Source: Exobasidium rhododendri
Lineage: Eukaryota; Basidiomycota; Exobasidiomycetes; Exobasidiales; Exobasidiaceae
Reading direction: 5' to 3'
Length of the DNA stretch: 64,000 nucleotides
Assembly: GCA_026210745.1 (NCBI GenBank)
Contig: CP110630.1
Location: 3,410,001 to 3,474,000, forward strand
Part shown: positions 9,171 through 18,715 of the stretch, in pieces
Layout: each line of letters opens with the position of its first letter
Numbering within the stretch: the first letter of the stretch is position 1
Program-made: the position numbers and the translations under genes
Notes under the pieces: model-generated
What the model was told of the DNA's origin: nothing
Database searches by the model: none
Seen by the model: only the letters and a program-made list of their open reading frames with translations

Positions 9171-12100
9171 ATGGCACCGAGCACGTCGAAAGGTAAAGGC
9201 TCCACACAGCAATCGCTGCTGGGATTCTTTGCAAAGTCATCCGCTACGACCAATTCCGGCGCCAGTAAGACCAAAGTGACGACACCCCCTTCCACTGCGT
9301 TGCAACCTACCATTTCCGCCTCCTCCTCCTTCTCTAACGCCAACGAAGCCGATGATGACAGCAGCCTCACTCCTCCTCCCACGATCCGCAAAGGAGTGCA
9401 AGCCGCACAAAGCAACGGACAGCGCTTCTCTTCGCATTCGCAGTCACCCACAGAGCTTCGAGGCCCGCAAAAGAACACGAGCCAGGCAAACGTCCACTTG
9501 CCGCGCCGCACCAACGAACTTACTCCCCCTTCCAGTTCACCACCTGTCGTGGATGATGGAGAGGAGATGGAGCTAGACAACGAAGATCAAGTGACTCGCT
9601 TCCCACGACGAAGAGCTGCGCTCAAGCGCCGAATCAAGTACGTAGAATCGGACGAGGAAGGACTGAGCCAGAATGGAGGAGACGACGACGACGGCGACGA
9701 CGATTGCTTCTCACCAGAGGAGGATGACCGCCGATTGTCGTCGAAGAAGAAGAACAAGAACGCAAGAAATCGTAGCCCTTCGGAGGAAGACGACGATGAT
9801 GATGAATTTGACGATTTTATTGTGCCCGATGAGGAGCTTCTCGGTGGTGAGTGACAACGATTGTGCGAGTGTGAAAGCACTACCCCTTCCTCATCGTTCT
9901 TCCTCTCCTTTTAGCACTCGAGACGGCAGAAGCAACACCACGACCTCGCAAGCAGAAACCCCCACCAACAAAGACGACCAAGAATAACGTACCCTCCACC
10001 TCATACAATGCCCCCGAGCCAAAGGCTTCGTCGTCTGCCTGGTCGAGCACTTCCAAGCCCTTCCCGGGCACTCTTGCCGCCAGGAATTCAGCGAATGCGA
10101 ACAACACCAAGCAAAAGGGAAGCAACGAAGACCTGCCGTACGACTTCCTCTTGCATCCGTTGGATGAGAATCGCAACGCACCCAACCATCCTGATTTTGA
10201 CCCCAGGACACTTTATGTGCCAGAGAGGACGATGAAGACCTTGACGCCCTTTGAAAAGCAATACTGGGAGATCAAGCGGAAACACAATGACACCGTTCTG
10301 TTCTTCCAAAAGGGCAAATTCTTTGAATTGTACGAAGACGACGCACTCATCGCCCACCGAGAATTCGGACTCAAGGTGACCGACCGTGTCAAGATGAAGA
10401 TGGCCGGAGTCCCAGAATCAAGCTACACGACGTTTGCCAACAAATTCCTCGCATTGGGCTACAAGGTTGGCAGAGTAGACCAGACCGAGACAGCCGTAGG
10501 AAAGGACATGAGGCAATCGGCTGCAGGACCCAAGGCAAGATCAGCAGCAAGCTCGGCTGCTGCATCGGACGATAGTGGCAGTAAGATTGTGCGACGAGAT
10601 CTGCGCAGCATTATGACGAGCGGTACGATTGTCGACTCGGACTGTCTGCCCGACGAAATGAGCAGTTATTGCATCTCCATAAAGGAAGTCGTGGATGACG
10701 TGCACGCCTTCAGTGCATCTGGCCTGACAGGGGGTGACGATGAAGAGAGCCTGCAAGCCCGGATCACGTTTGGAATCTGCATCTTAGACGCCGGCGTAGC
10801 GCAGTTCAAGCTGCATCACTTTGTAGACGATGCCACTAGAACAAGATTGGAGACGCTGCTACAATCACTGCGCATCAAGGAAGTCATCTACGAAAAAGGC
10901 CACCTCTCCAAGCGAACGCTACGCATCTTACGCAACACGGTAGACTCGGCTTGCAACATCACCATGCTGAAGAGCGAAGTGGAGTTCCTGAATGAGGAAA
11001 TGACGATGAGAAAGTTGAATCTCATCTTTAACAAGGACTTTGCCGATCTCGATGCCACGACGATCGACCTGGAAACGATCGAGCCAGTGGATCCAGCTCT
11101 ACTACCCCCTGCGATTGTGCAATCACTAGACAAAGCAGAAGCAGTGAGCGCACTTGGGGGTATGTTGAGCTACCTGACACAATTACGTTTGGAGAAGGAC
11201 ATCTGTGCGAGCATGAACTTTGACATCTTTGATCCACTTTCCCGCAACGAGTGTATGATCTTGGATGCACAGTCACTCACTCACTTGAACGTCCTCATCA
11301 ACGAGCAGGGCGACGGTGAAGGAACGCTACTCCAGCTTGTCAATCGAGCCGTGACACCGTTTGGAAAGCGACTGATGAAGGTTTGGCTGCTATCTCCCCT
11401 GGCCAAGATCGAATCCATACAGCACAGACAGGATGCGGTAGAAGAGTTCATACGAGACAGCACGTTACCGGACACGTTTGATGCGTTTGCAAAGTCGCTA
11501 CCTGATATCGAACGGATCATGCCTAGGATCGCTGCGGGAAAGTGCAAGTCGAGAGACTTTGCCAAGGTGCTCAAGTCGTTGAGTCGGATGGACAAGCATG
11601 TGCAAAGCTGGAAGGAGCTGGCAAGCGACTACGACAGCAGCGTGATCAGCGAGATGTTGAATGAGATGCCCCTCGTCTCGCCTCCGGCCAAAGAAATACA
11701 AGACAAGTACGAAGATGAAAGCTTCGAGCCGAGAGCAGGGATGGATGAGGGTTATGATGAAGCTGTAGAGTCCATCCGACAGATTGAAAGGCAGTTGAAC
11801 GACGAACTGAGGGCAGCAGCAAAGCTTGTGAAGCTACCGTCAGACAAGGTGAAATTCAAAGACGTCGGAACGAACGAGATCTACCAAATCGAAGTGCCGA
11901 TCAAGACGGCAGTTCCGGAAGACTGGGCTCTCACGTCACAAACGCAAAGCGTGAAGCGGTACTATTCAGCGCAGATACGAGCACTCGTCAAGCGACTAAA
12001 AGAAGCCAGGGAAACAAGAGTGGCCGCGTTGAAGTTGTTCCAAGCAACGCTCTTTGTAGAATTCCAGCAGGTCGGTGAAGTGTTCTTGCAAGCAGTGAAG

Positions 12101-13141
12101 GGGATCGCTGAATTAGACTGCCTGATAAGTCTGTCGAAAGCTTCCACCGCCATGAATGAACCGACATGTCGAGCTGAATTTGTAGAAAGCGAAGATGCGT
12201 TCCTCGACTTTGCCGATTTGCGACACCCTTGTCTCGCCAATGCCACTTCCACGTCTGAATTCATCTCAAACGACATTCAGCTCGGCGGGCAAGGAGGGGG
12301 AGGAGAAGAAGAAGAAGAAGAAGAAGAAAAGCCGACGGTGACGATTCTGACAGGAGGAAACATGGCAGGAAAGAGTACCACGGCGAGAACGACGGCGACT
12401 GGCGTGATTCTTGCTCAGCTGGGATGCAGAGTGCCTGCCATCAGTGCCAGACTGAGTCCGATTGACAGAATTGCCACTAGGATGGGAGCAAACGACCAGC
12501 TGTTCAGAAACAACTCGACATTCATGGTAGAGATGCTGGAAGCTTCCCGTATCCTCAAAGACGGCACGCCGCGATCATTGGTCATCATGGACGAGTTGGG
12601 CAGAGGAACTTCAACGTTTGATGGACAGGCAATCGCCTACTCTGTCCTGCACTACCTGATCGGTCAAAGTCGCAGCTTGTGCTTCTTCCTGACGCACTAC
12701 ACGCAGTTGGCTTACGACTTTGAAGGCCACTTGGGCGTGCGGAACAAACACATGCAGGTCTTGGTCGATTCGGAGCACAAAGAAGTCGTCTTTACCTACA
12801 AGCTGATCGACGGCATTGCAGAGTCGTCGTATGGAACAGAAGTCGCCGCTCTTGCCGGGATTCCTGACGAGATCTGCGAAAGAGCAAAGTCCATCTCGAG
12901 CAAGTTCCTAGAATCGACCCGGGAGATGGAACTTCAGCGGAAGCACAACGTGGCAAGCAAGTTGGACACCTCGATGATCAGTGATTTTGTGCACTTGTTC
13001 AAAGCTGGCATGTTGGCAAACAAGAGTGCTGAAGAAAGCGACGGGGAAGCCTTGTCAGGAAAGACGATTGCGTTTATGAGAAGGCAAGCAGAGCACCTCA
13101 TCGCAGGCATAGACTCGAAAGTCGCACCTACCTGTACGTAG
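9171..13141 (+). CDS. MSH6: DNA mismatch repair protein Msh6 (MutS-alpha subunit); may continue into ECO1
   Basis: Exons 9171-9846 and 9915-13141 give 1300 aa if the TAG at 13139 is used. N-terminal PCNA-binding box QQSLLGFF at residues 13-20, then a long acidic, Ser-rich disordered region. The mismatch-binding domain shows KGKFFELYEDDA near residue 355 (Phe wedge). The ATPase has Walker A TGGNMAGKSTT near 1037, Walker B/signature VIMDELGRGTSTFDG near 1114 and FLTHY. An in-frame run of acidic residues (about 12300-12330) interrupts the region just before Walker A. Role: with Msh2 it recognises base mismatches and small loops. Near the end, GTACGT at 13134 is a credible splice donor lying five bases before the stop; splicing it to the acceptor at 13229 would join MSH6 in frame to ECO1. 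Confidence 0.95.
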
Positions 13142-13229
13142 ATTACCTCTTGCCTTCCTATACAATACACATGTTCGACCGTCCCTCTGATCTGTCGCTT
13201 GTTTCCTTCCTCCTTCTTCTCAAATACAG
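13134..13229 (+). other. predicted 96-nt intron linking MSH6 and ECO1 reading frames
   Basis: Donor GTACGT at 13134-13139, branch-like CTGAT at 13187-13191, a strong pyrimidine tract at about 13198-13221 and acceptor TACAG ending 13229. The donor lies inside the last MSH6 codons and removes the TAG. The join T+CA makes a Ser codon and continues in the ECO1 frame. The fused CDS (9171-9846, 9915-13133, 13230-13917, 13990-14293) is 4887 nt, exactly 1629 codons. Confidence 0.65.
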
Positions 13230-14293
13230 CAGCGGCAACAACAGCAGCAGCAGCAACAAGTCAAAGGAAACCGGCTCAGTACAGTCGCACGTCAAAGCGG
13301 CCTCGACTCGGTGACGACGTGGATGCGGTAGATGACGACGACGACGGCAACAACAACGGTGCTGAGATGGGAGAAAAGAAGAGGTGTGATGCTCCCTTTA
13401 CGAAGAAGGGATCAGCTAGGAAGGCAGAGCAACTGGTCTTGGACTTAGGCCAAAAGATGCAAATGACGTGTCGGGATTGTGGTATGTCCTTTGATCGGAG
13501 TGAGGAGGACGATGTCCAGACGCACGAAAAGTACCACTCCCGCTTAACAAGGGGCATCGAATGGACCGGAAAGCAACTCCTGCGCCAGGCGAGACAGCTT
13601 TCCTTCACGGCTGGAGGAGGCAAGGCAGGTGGAAAACCTGACAGCTTCGTGATCTTTGCTTATGACGATTGGAGTCCCTCATTCTTAGACAACCACACGA
13701 CACAGAAGTTGCAGGAAGTACAAACGATCATGGAGGAGGCGCTGGGGGCGAATCCGTTTCCTACTTCGCTTCGACAAAGGACAAAGTTCATCGTCTTGGT
13801 CTCACAGGGAAGGGTACTCGGCAGCCTCATCGCTGGCACAACGCCAAAGGGCAAAGCTCGTAGAGTAGAGGAGGCAGGAGGGACGACTGGAGGCAGCAAC
13901 GATGCAGGCTCTATGCGGTGAGTGAGAAGAAAGAGAGAGTTCCAATACCGTACCGGGCGGTCTATTTAGATTATATCATCTTCACACAGACTGGGGAAGC
14001 ATCTCGCATGTGAGGACACCCCACCATTGGCCATTTATCGTATCCATGTCCTTCCTTTTGCGAGGAGGAGGGGCGTAGCTACAGCTATGCTAGACGCCGC
14101 CCTACAAGACTGTGTCTATGGCATGTCGACGAGGGCGTTAATTGAGATGCATGGTGGGAAAGGCAACACAGCTGCATTCAGTCAGCCTACTCAAGCGGGG
14201 AAGCGACTGGCTTTAAGCTGGTTACAAGACAAGGAGAGCGATCCGAGTCAACAAGTGACGCAGCTGATCGTCTTTGATGAAGACGAGGACTGA
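13230..14293 (+). CDS. ECO1: Eco1/Ctf7 cohesin acetyltransferase (probable C-terminal part of an MSH6 fusion)
   Basis: Exons 13230-13917 and 13990-14293. After a Thr/Ala-rich linker come RTSKRPRLG and an acidic run, then the ESCO zinc finger (MTCRDCGMSFDRSEEDDVQTHEKYH), then about 120 variable residues. The acetyltransferase C-terminus reads IYRIHVLPFARRRGVATAMLDAA (acetyl-CoA loop RRRGVAT) and AAFSQPTQAGKRLALSW. Role in the family: acetylates Smc3 in S phase to establish sister-chromatid cohesion. No convincing own start exists: upstream in-frame codons run to the MSH6 stop without an ATG, and the first internal ATG (MGEKKR, about 13366) would drop the conserved basic segment. This supports expression from the MSH6 start codon. 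Confidence 0.88.
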
Positions 14294-14837
14294 TGAGTCG
14301 CACGAGTCGGCGACCGTCCGCGTTCGCCAAGTCGTGTCACTCACACTGGAAGCATGTCCACATCCCCTATGCATTCTGTACGACAGATACATGGAGATCT
14401 GACCAACACTATGCAACGCAAATCAGCGGTATGATAGGACGAGGCGCTCACGTCGGAACATGTAGTATGAGATCTGATACTGCGCCGTGTCTAAGTAGTA
14501 TATAAGGAAGGGGTGATCGGCATTTCTCCTGACGTGTCTTGGAGCTTGCCTTGTGCGTGGAGGAGTGGAGGGGCTGACGATTAAGGTTTTATTGTATAGC
14601 GTTTGTAGATTTAGAGCTTAGATCGTGCTCCTTGCCTACGGAGGTGACCCCACAATCTACACATGACCTTAGCTTCCTGTCAAGAAAGCGAGCGCCTCGA
14701 AGTGTGTGTGAATTCCGTCAGTCCAGTCGTGTGTACAACGAGGCGGGTACGCTCCGCCTTGGCCGACTGCACACTCTTTCCTCACCTTCCTCCCGCCGCC
14801 CCCCTCTCCCATTTTTTGACTATCAAAACGAAGAAAG
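14294..14837. other. intergenic: upstream of the beta-lactamase-like gene
   Basis: 544 bp with no supported gene. A TATA-like tatataag lies at 14499-14506, about 330 bp before the next ATG, and CT-rich sequence (14770-14810) precedes the start. Nothing else was recognised. Confidence 0.45.
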
Positions 14838-16431
14838 ATGAACGATTCCATCAGCAAGGTCAAGTCCGACTTCCACGCTGCTTGTCAGGATCCACAAAAG
14901 ATTGCCGGATCTATTCTTGCCGTCGTTGATCGCAATGGCACTCTACTACTTCATGAGAGTGCAGGGCTTCGACAGGTGGGATCTTCCGAGCCGATGAACA
15001 AAGACGGTCTGTGTTGGATGGCAAGTTGTACGAAGATGATCACAGCCATTGCTTGCTTGCAACTAGTCGAGCAAGGGAAGCTGAAGATGGATGAGCCGAT
15101 AGCGACAATCTTACCGGAGATTTCTCCCTTGGAGGCGTCGTACAAGACAAAGACCACGCTGAAGCATCTCTTGACACACACAGCCGGACAAACGTATCCC
15201 TTCTTCAATCGTGCCACACACGAATGGTTCGAAGAGAAGGGAATGACTTCCTTTGGATGTGCACGTCAGTCTCTGATGGCTCCTCTACAAGCTGAGCCAG
15301 GCACAAAGTGGGAGTACGGCTCAGCCATCGATTGGGTCGGTCAAGCAGTAGAAAAGGTCTCGGGACTTTCGCTGGACGGATACTTTAAGAAGTTCATCTT
15401 TGAGCCTCTGGGAATCAGCAACATGACCTTGGCACCAGAGACAGGCGTAAAGGGAGGAGTGAAAAAGACGTTGGCGGGCATGAATTTCAAAGCAAAGGAT
15501 GGAAAGGTGACCCCAATGGAACATGTGATTGAATTGGACGAAAGTAAGGTGGAGGTGCAGTACGGTGGAGCGGGAGCATATGGAAATGCAGCAGAGGTAA
15601 GCCTGTCATCATGAAGATCTGGACGCCCCGGAGTCGATGCTGACTCGACACCTCGTCTTTTCCCTCTCTCAAACGCTTTTTTCCCCTCCGCTCAGTACGT
15701 CCAAATACTCGCGACTCTGCTGAACAAGGGTACCCATCCAGTGACGAAGAAGCAGATCCTAAAGCCGGAAAGTGTGGAAGAGTTGATGAAGGATCAGCTT
15801 GAAGAAAATCTCACAGCGGGTCTCTACGAGGAGATTGCGGATGCTCAGCCTGAAATTACGAACAGGTGAGCAGAAGGGCGACCGTAAGCTTCAGACTGAC
15901 TCGCTCGAGCCTATCCTAAGTAATACTCTTTCATTCCCTTGATCAGCTTCAAGATCCTCGAGGGAGTCCCTAAGAATTGGTCGTATGGTGGCCTGAAGAT
16001 TCCCGGCCTATTGTGGTGGGCAGGTAAGTAGGGGCTGAACAAGTGCGGTGGAAGAACTCTGTATGCTGATCCCAACTTTGCCTCCCACTTCATTCGTAGG
16101 CATTGCTAACGTGAGTGTACAGAGGGGGGGGCAAAGAGAACAACAACAAACCACTAATATTCTCACCACTGCTACCTTTCACACAGCACTACTGGTTCTT
16201 GGACAATGACAACGGTGTTGCAGCCATGATTCAGTGTCAAATCTTCCCCTTCTTTGACGCGGACGTAGTAGGGTCAGTATTTAGACGCGGAGGAAAGGGT
16301 GAAGCGCTTGGCACTCGTGCTCGTTACTGACGACGTCGTGTACCCACTACCTCCTTCCCTCTATAATACCCTCCAGCCTCTTCTTTGGTCAAATCTTACC
16401 GGAGCTCCAAAAGGGTGCAAAGGCCGCCTAG
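14838..16431 (+). CDS. serine beta-lactamase-like hydrolase/transesterase (class C, LovD/EstB-like)
   Basis: Six exons: 14838-15596, 15696-15865, 15947-16023, 16100-16110 (an 11-nt microexon), 16187-16272 and 16377-16431; 385 aa. The SxxK motif SCTK places the nucleophile at Ser63 and the general base at Lys66. LLTHTAGQTY and PGTKWEYGSAIDW (catalytic-type Tyr160) follow. The C-terminal half reads SYGGLKIPG, HYWFLDNDNGVAAM and GLFFGQILPEL, typical of the fungal family. No signal peptide is visible, so it is probably cytosolic. These enzymes hydrolyse or transfer acyl esters; the substrate cannot be told from sequence. No biosynthetic cluster surrounds it. Confidence 0.85.
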
Positions 16432-16528
16432 GTGTCACAACGTGTCTGCGTGATGTAATATGATGTCTAATTTAACAAGTAGAGAAGTGCTACAGTACGG
16501 TATATCGAGCTTAGTCCATCTCTGTCCT

Positions 16529-18154
16529 TCATGTGGTGACTACCAAGCCGGCTCGACTGACCGCATACTCTCTCGCTACCAAATGACTCGTCGCCTCTAC
16601 CAAGTTTAGAAGTTGAGTCATGTCGTTCGTCCACAGGTTCAGCTTCTCTGCATTGTCCTTCTTCTTTTCAAAATTGACTAGCCCGGCCGGTCGATCGATC
16701 TTGGCGTGGACTGTGTGGTTGGTGACGAGCCCTGACAGGGAAGTCTCGGTGACGTCTTGACTTAGATCGAGTAATTGAGAAAGTCTTTCCAGTGTGATCC
16801 TAGTGTAGTACTTTGAGATGACTCGAATGTTGTGCTCGACGACTCGCTTGTGCAGCTCTTCCCATCGATAGTTGCCCTCTTCGCTTTGGTCAAACGTAGG
16901 CGTCACTCGAAGAATGGGCGTGTACAGCGTCTCGATGCCGGGCCACCGCATCAGCTCAGGCGTCGTAAAGCACTTGAGCAGGTTTTGATGCTCCGGTACC
17001 TTGTCCAAGTCTTCTAGTTTTCCCACTCGAGCCATCAGATCGCTTTGCTCGTTGTCAAATGGACTCAGAACCAGGTAAACGATCAAATTTCGCAATGCTT
17101 CAGATGCCTTTGGTGTGTCGTTCTTGATCATAGGAGTGTCGTAGATTTCATAGTAATGCTTGCAAACGTCTAACGTCTTTCGTGCGTGGAGGGAGAACTC
17201 GATCATCAAGTTGTAGAATCGTAGCTTGAGATCGTGCTGCTTGACGTCTATAAAGAACTTTGTGTTGATCTTCTTCCCGACTATTCCCATTCGCGCCCAA
17301 TCACCGCGCAGCTTGTACAGCCGCATCTGCTCCATAATGATCTCATGCTTTTCCCTCCGGTCCATACTGCCAAACGTTTCCACTGCCAGCTCTCCCAGCT
17401 TATCTGCAGCTTCGGCGAGGTTCCCTTTCGCCTCCAGCATTTGCGAAAGAATCAGAGTCGACCTAGCACGAGCGACTTCCACAAAGATCTTTCCCTCGGT
17501 CACTTGTCGAATCGTCTCGACCAGCTTCAACCTCATCTGCTCCGTCACACCGGTATTACCCACCTCTTTCGCCTTGTCCATGAGTATTCGAACCCCTTCA
17601 TTCTCCTTTCCTTCCCCCTTGTCCTCTGAGGCTTCTTCGACTGCCTCTTTCATCTTTGCCTTCTTCTCGTCCTTCGCTGCGCCAGCGGATTCCCCATGCT
17701 TCTCCTTGTCTGCTTTAGTCACCCCTTCAGCGACTGCTTCATCCTTTGTCGATGTCTCTACTTCGACTTCTCTCATCTCTACCTCCTCTTCTATTTCCTC
17801 CTTCCCACTTTCACCAACACCAGGCGGATGGAGGTAGCACATTGCCGCACCCACCATCTTTGTTATAGCCTGCTTGAGTTGCCCATGTTTGCGTGAGAGC
17901 GATACGATGGTTTCATTCAATTGCTCCCAGTTCGGCGATGTCGGACTTGGTGTCGTTCGAAGAAGGTGCAAGGCGAGTAAGAGAAGTCGAGTCGTACTAG
18001 GAAGATCAGCAGCATTTCTAGCCTTCTTCTCCAAACCATTCACTTGTTCTAGAGCCTCTTGCAGCTTGCCTGAGCTTGCCAGCCTTTCCGCGGTAATGAC
18101 TAACGCATCAACCTCCTTAGTATAATCGGCCTCCTGCTTCTTTTCAGCCGACAT
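16529..18154 (-). CDS. RPN5: 26S proteasome lid subunit Rpn5 (PSMD12)
   Basis: A single exon of 541 aa, close to 80 residues longer than yeast Rpn5. The N-terminal half is helical repeat. The C-terminal PCI domain shows YLVLSPFDNEQSDL, FTTPELMRWP, HNIRVISKYYTRITLERLSQLLDL and NHTVHAKIDRPAGLVNF, all family signatures. The extra length is a Lys/Glu-rich insertion at about residues 115-190. Role: scaffold subunit of the regulatory-particle lid, next to the deubiquitinase Rpn11. It is divergent from the RNA-dependent RNA polymerase gene, sharing a 561 bp intergenic region. No typical proteasome PACE element was seen there. Confidence 0.95.
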   Translation of the reverse strand: MSAEKKQEADYTKEVDALVITAERLASSGKLQEALEQVNGLEKKARNAADLPSTTRLLLLALHLLRTTPSPTSPNWEQLNETIVSLSRKHGQLKQAITKMVGAAMCYLHPPGVGESGKEEIEEEVEMREVEVETSTKDEAVAEGVTKADKEKHGESAGAAKDEKKAKMKEAVEEASEDKGEGKENEGVRILMDKAKEVGNTGVTEQMRLKLVETIRQVTEGKIFVEVARARSTLILSQMLEAKGNLAEAADKLGELAVETFGSMDRREKHEIIMEQMRLYKLRGDWARMGIVGKKINTKFFIDVKQHDLKLRFYNLMIEFSLHARKTLDVCKHYYEIYDTPMIKNDTPKASEALRNLIVYLVLSPFDNEQSDLMARVGKLEDLDKVPEHQNLLKCFTTPELMRWPGIETLYTPILRVTPTFDQSEEGNYRWEELHKRVVEHNIRVISKYYTRITLERLSQLLDLSQDVTETSLSGLVTNHTVHAKIDRPAGLVNFEKKKDNAEKLNLWTNDMTQLLNLVEATSHLVAREYAVSRAGLVVTT

Positions 18155-18715
18155 GCTGGCGATATGTGTGAGTGAAGTGTGTGTGACAACTGCTAGCTAA
18201 TAGTTAGATGTGCACACCGGTCGTCTGTGCCACTTTCCACAGGAAGGCTTGCGAATCGACACGTGTATGCCTCCCGATCGCGACCTGCAGATGCGAGCCT
18301 TGTAGATTCTTTCTTGTGAGTAGAGCAGGAAGAAATTGGAGGTGCACTTTGGACGCCCAACTATGGAAGCGCGAACTCGAAGAAACGCGCTAAGAACAGA
18401 GTCGGCCATCACTGCCAGGCGGGGGCATTTTGGAGTAGAAGGAGGGCAGCCCGACTCCGGAAACCCACTCACCCTCACCAGGGTAGCGCGGTCCTAGAGC
18501 CACAGTAAAGGGCCAATTGCCTCCGCCGAGGCTCACGATTTGCAGCTGTGGGAGGCAAGAGCACGTTACAATTCCGGTCCGGAAGATGTAGCGGTCATAA
18601 TATGTAGACTCCTGTTCAAGTTTGCGTCCCTTCATTCTCCCCTTCCTTCGAGCACCACTTGCACACCAAACGCCACATTCTTCTCCTCTATCTCCGTTAA
18701 GCACAGTCCATCACG
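18155..18715. other. divergent promoter region, RPN5 / RNA-dependent RNA polymerase
   Basis: 561 bp between two start codons on opposite strands. It is CT-rich close to the polymerase ATG and contains a short TG-rich stretch next to RPN5. Small ORFs here have no recognisable protein. I see no RNA gene. Confidence 0.5.

Noticed and set aside
8900-9580. 226-codon minus-strand frame opposite MSH6 exon 1
   Set aside because: Its composition mirrors the Ser/Asp-rich MSH6 N-terminus; no domain, and it overlaps a well-supported CDS.
13199-13921. Separate ECO1 start at 13199
   Set aside because: The codon there is TTG, inside a pyrimidine-rich intron tail with a strong acceptor at 13229; the first ATG in the area (13171) is out of frame and has no good donor after it.
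17226-17837. 203-codon plus-strand frame inside RPN5
   Set aside because: Antisense shadow of the charged RPN5 insertion; Ser/Phe-rich with no features.
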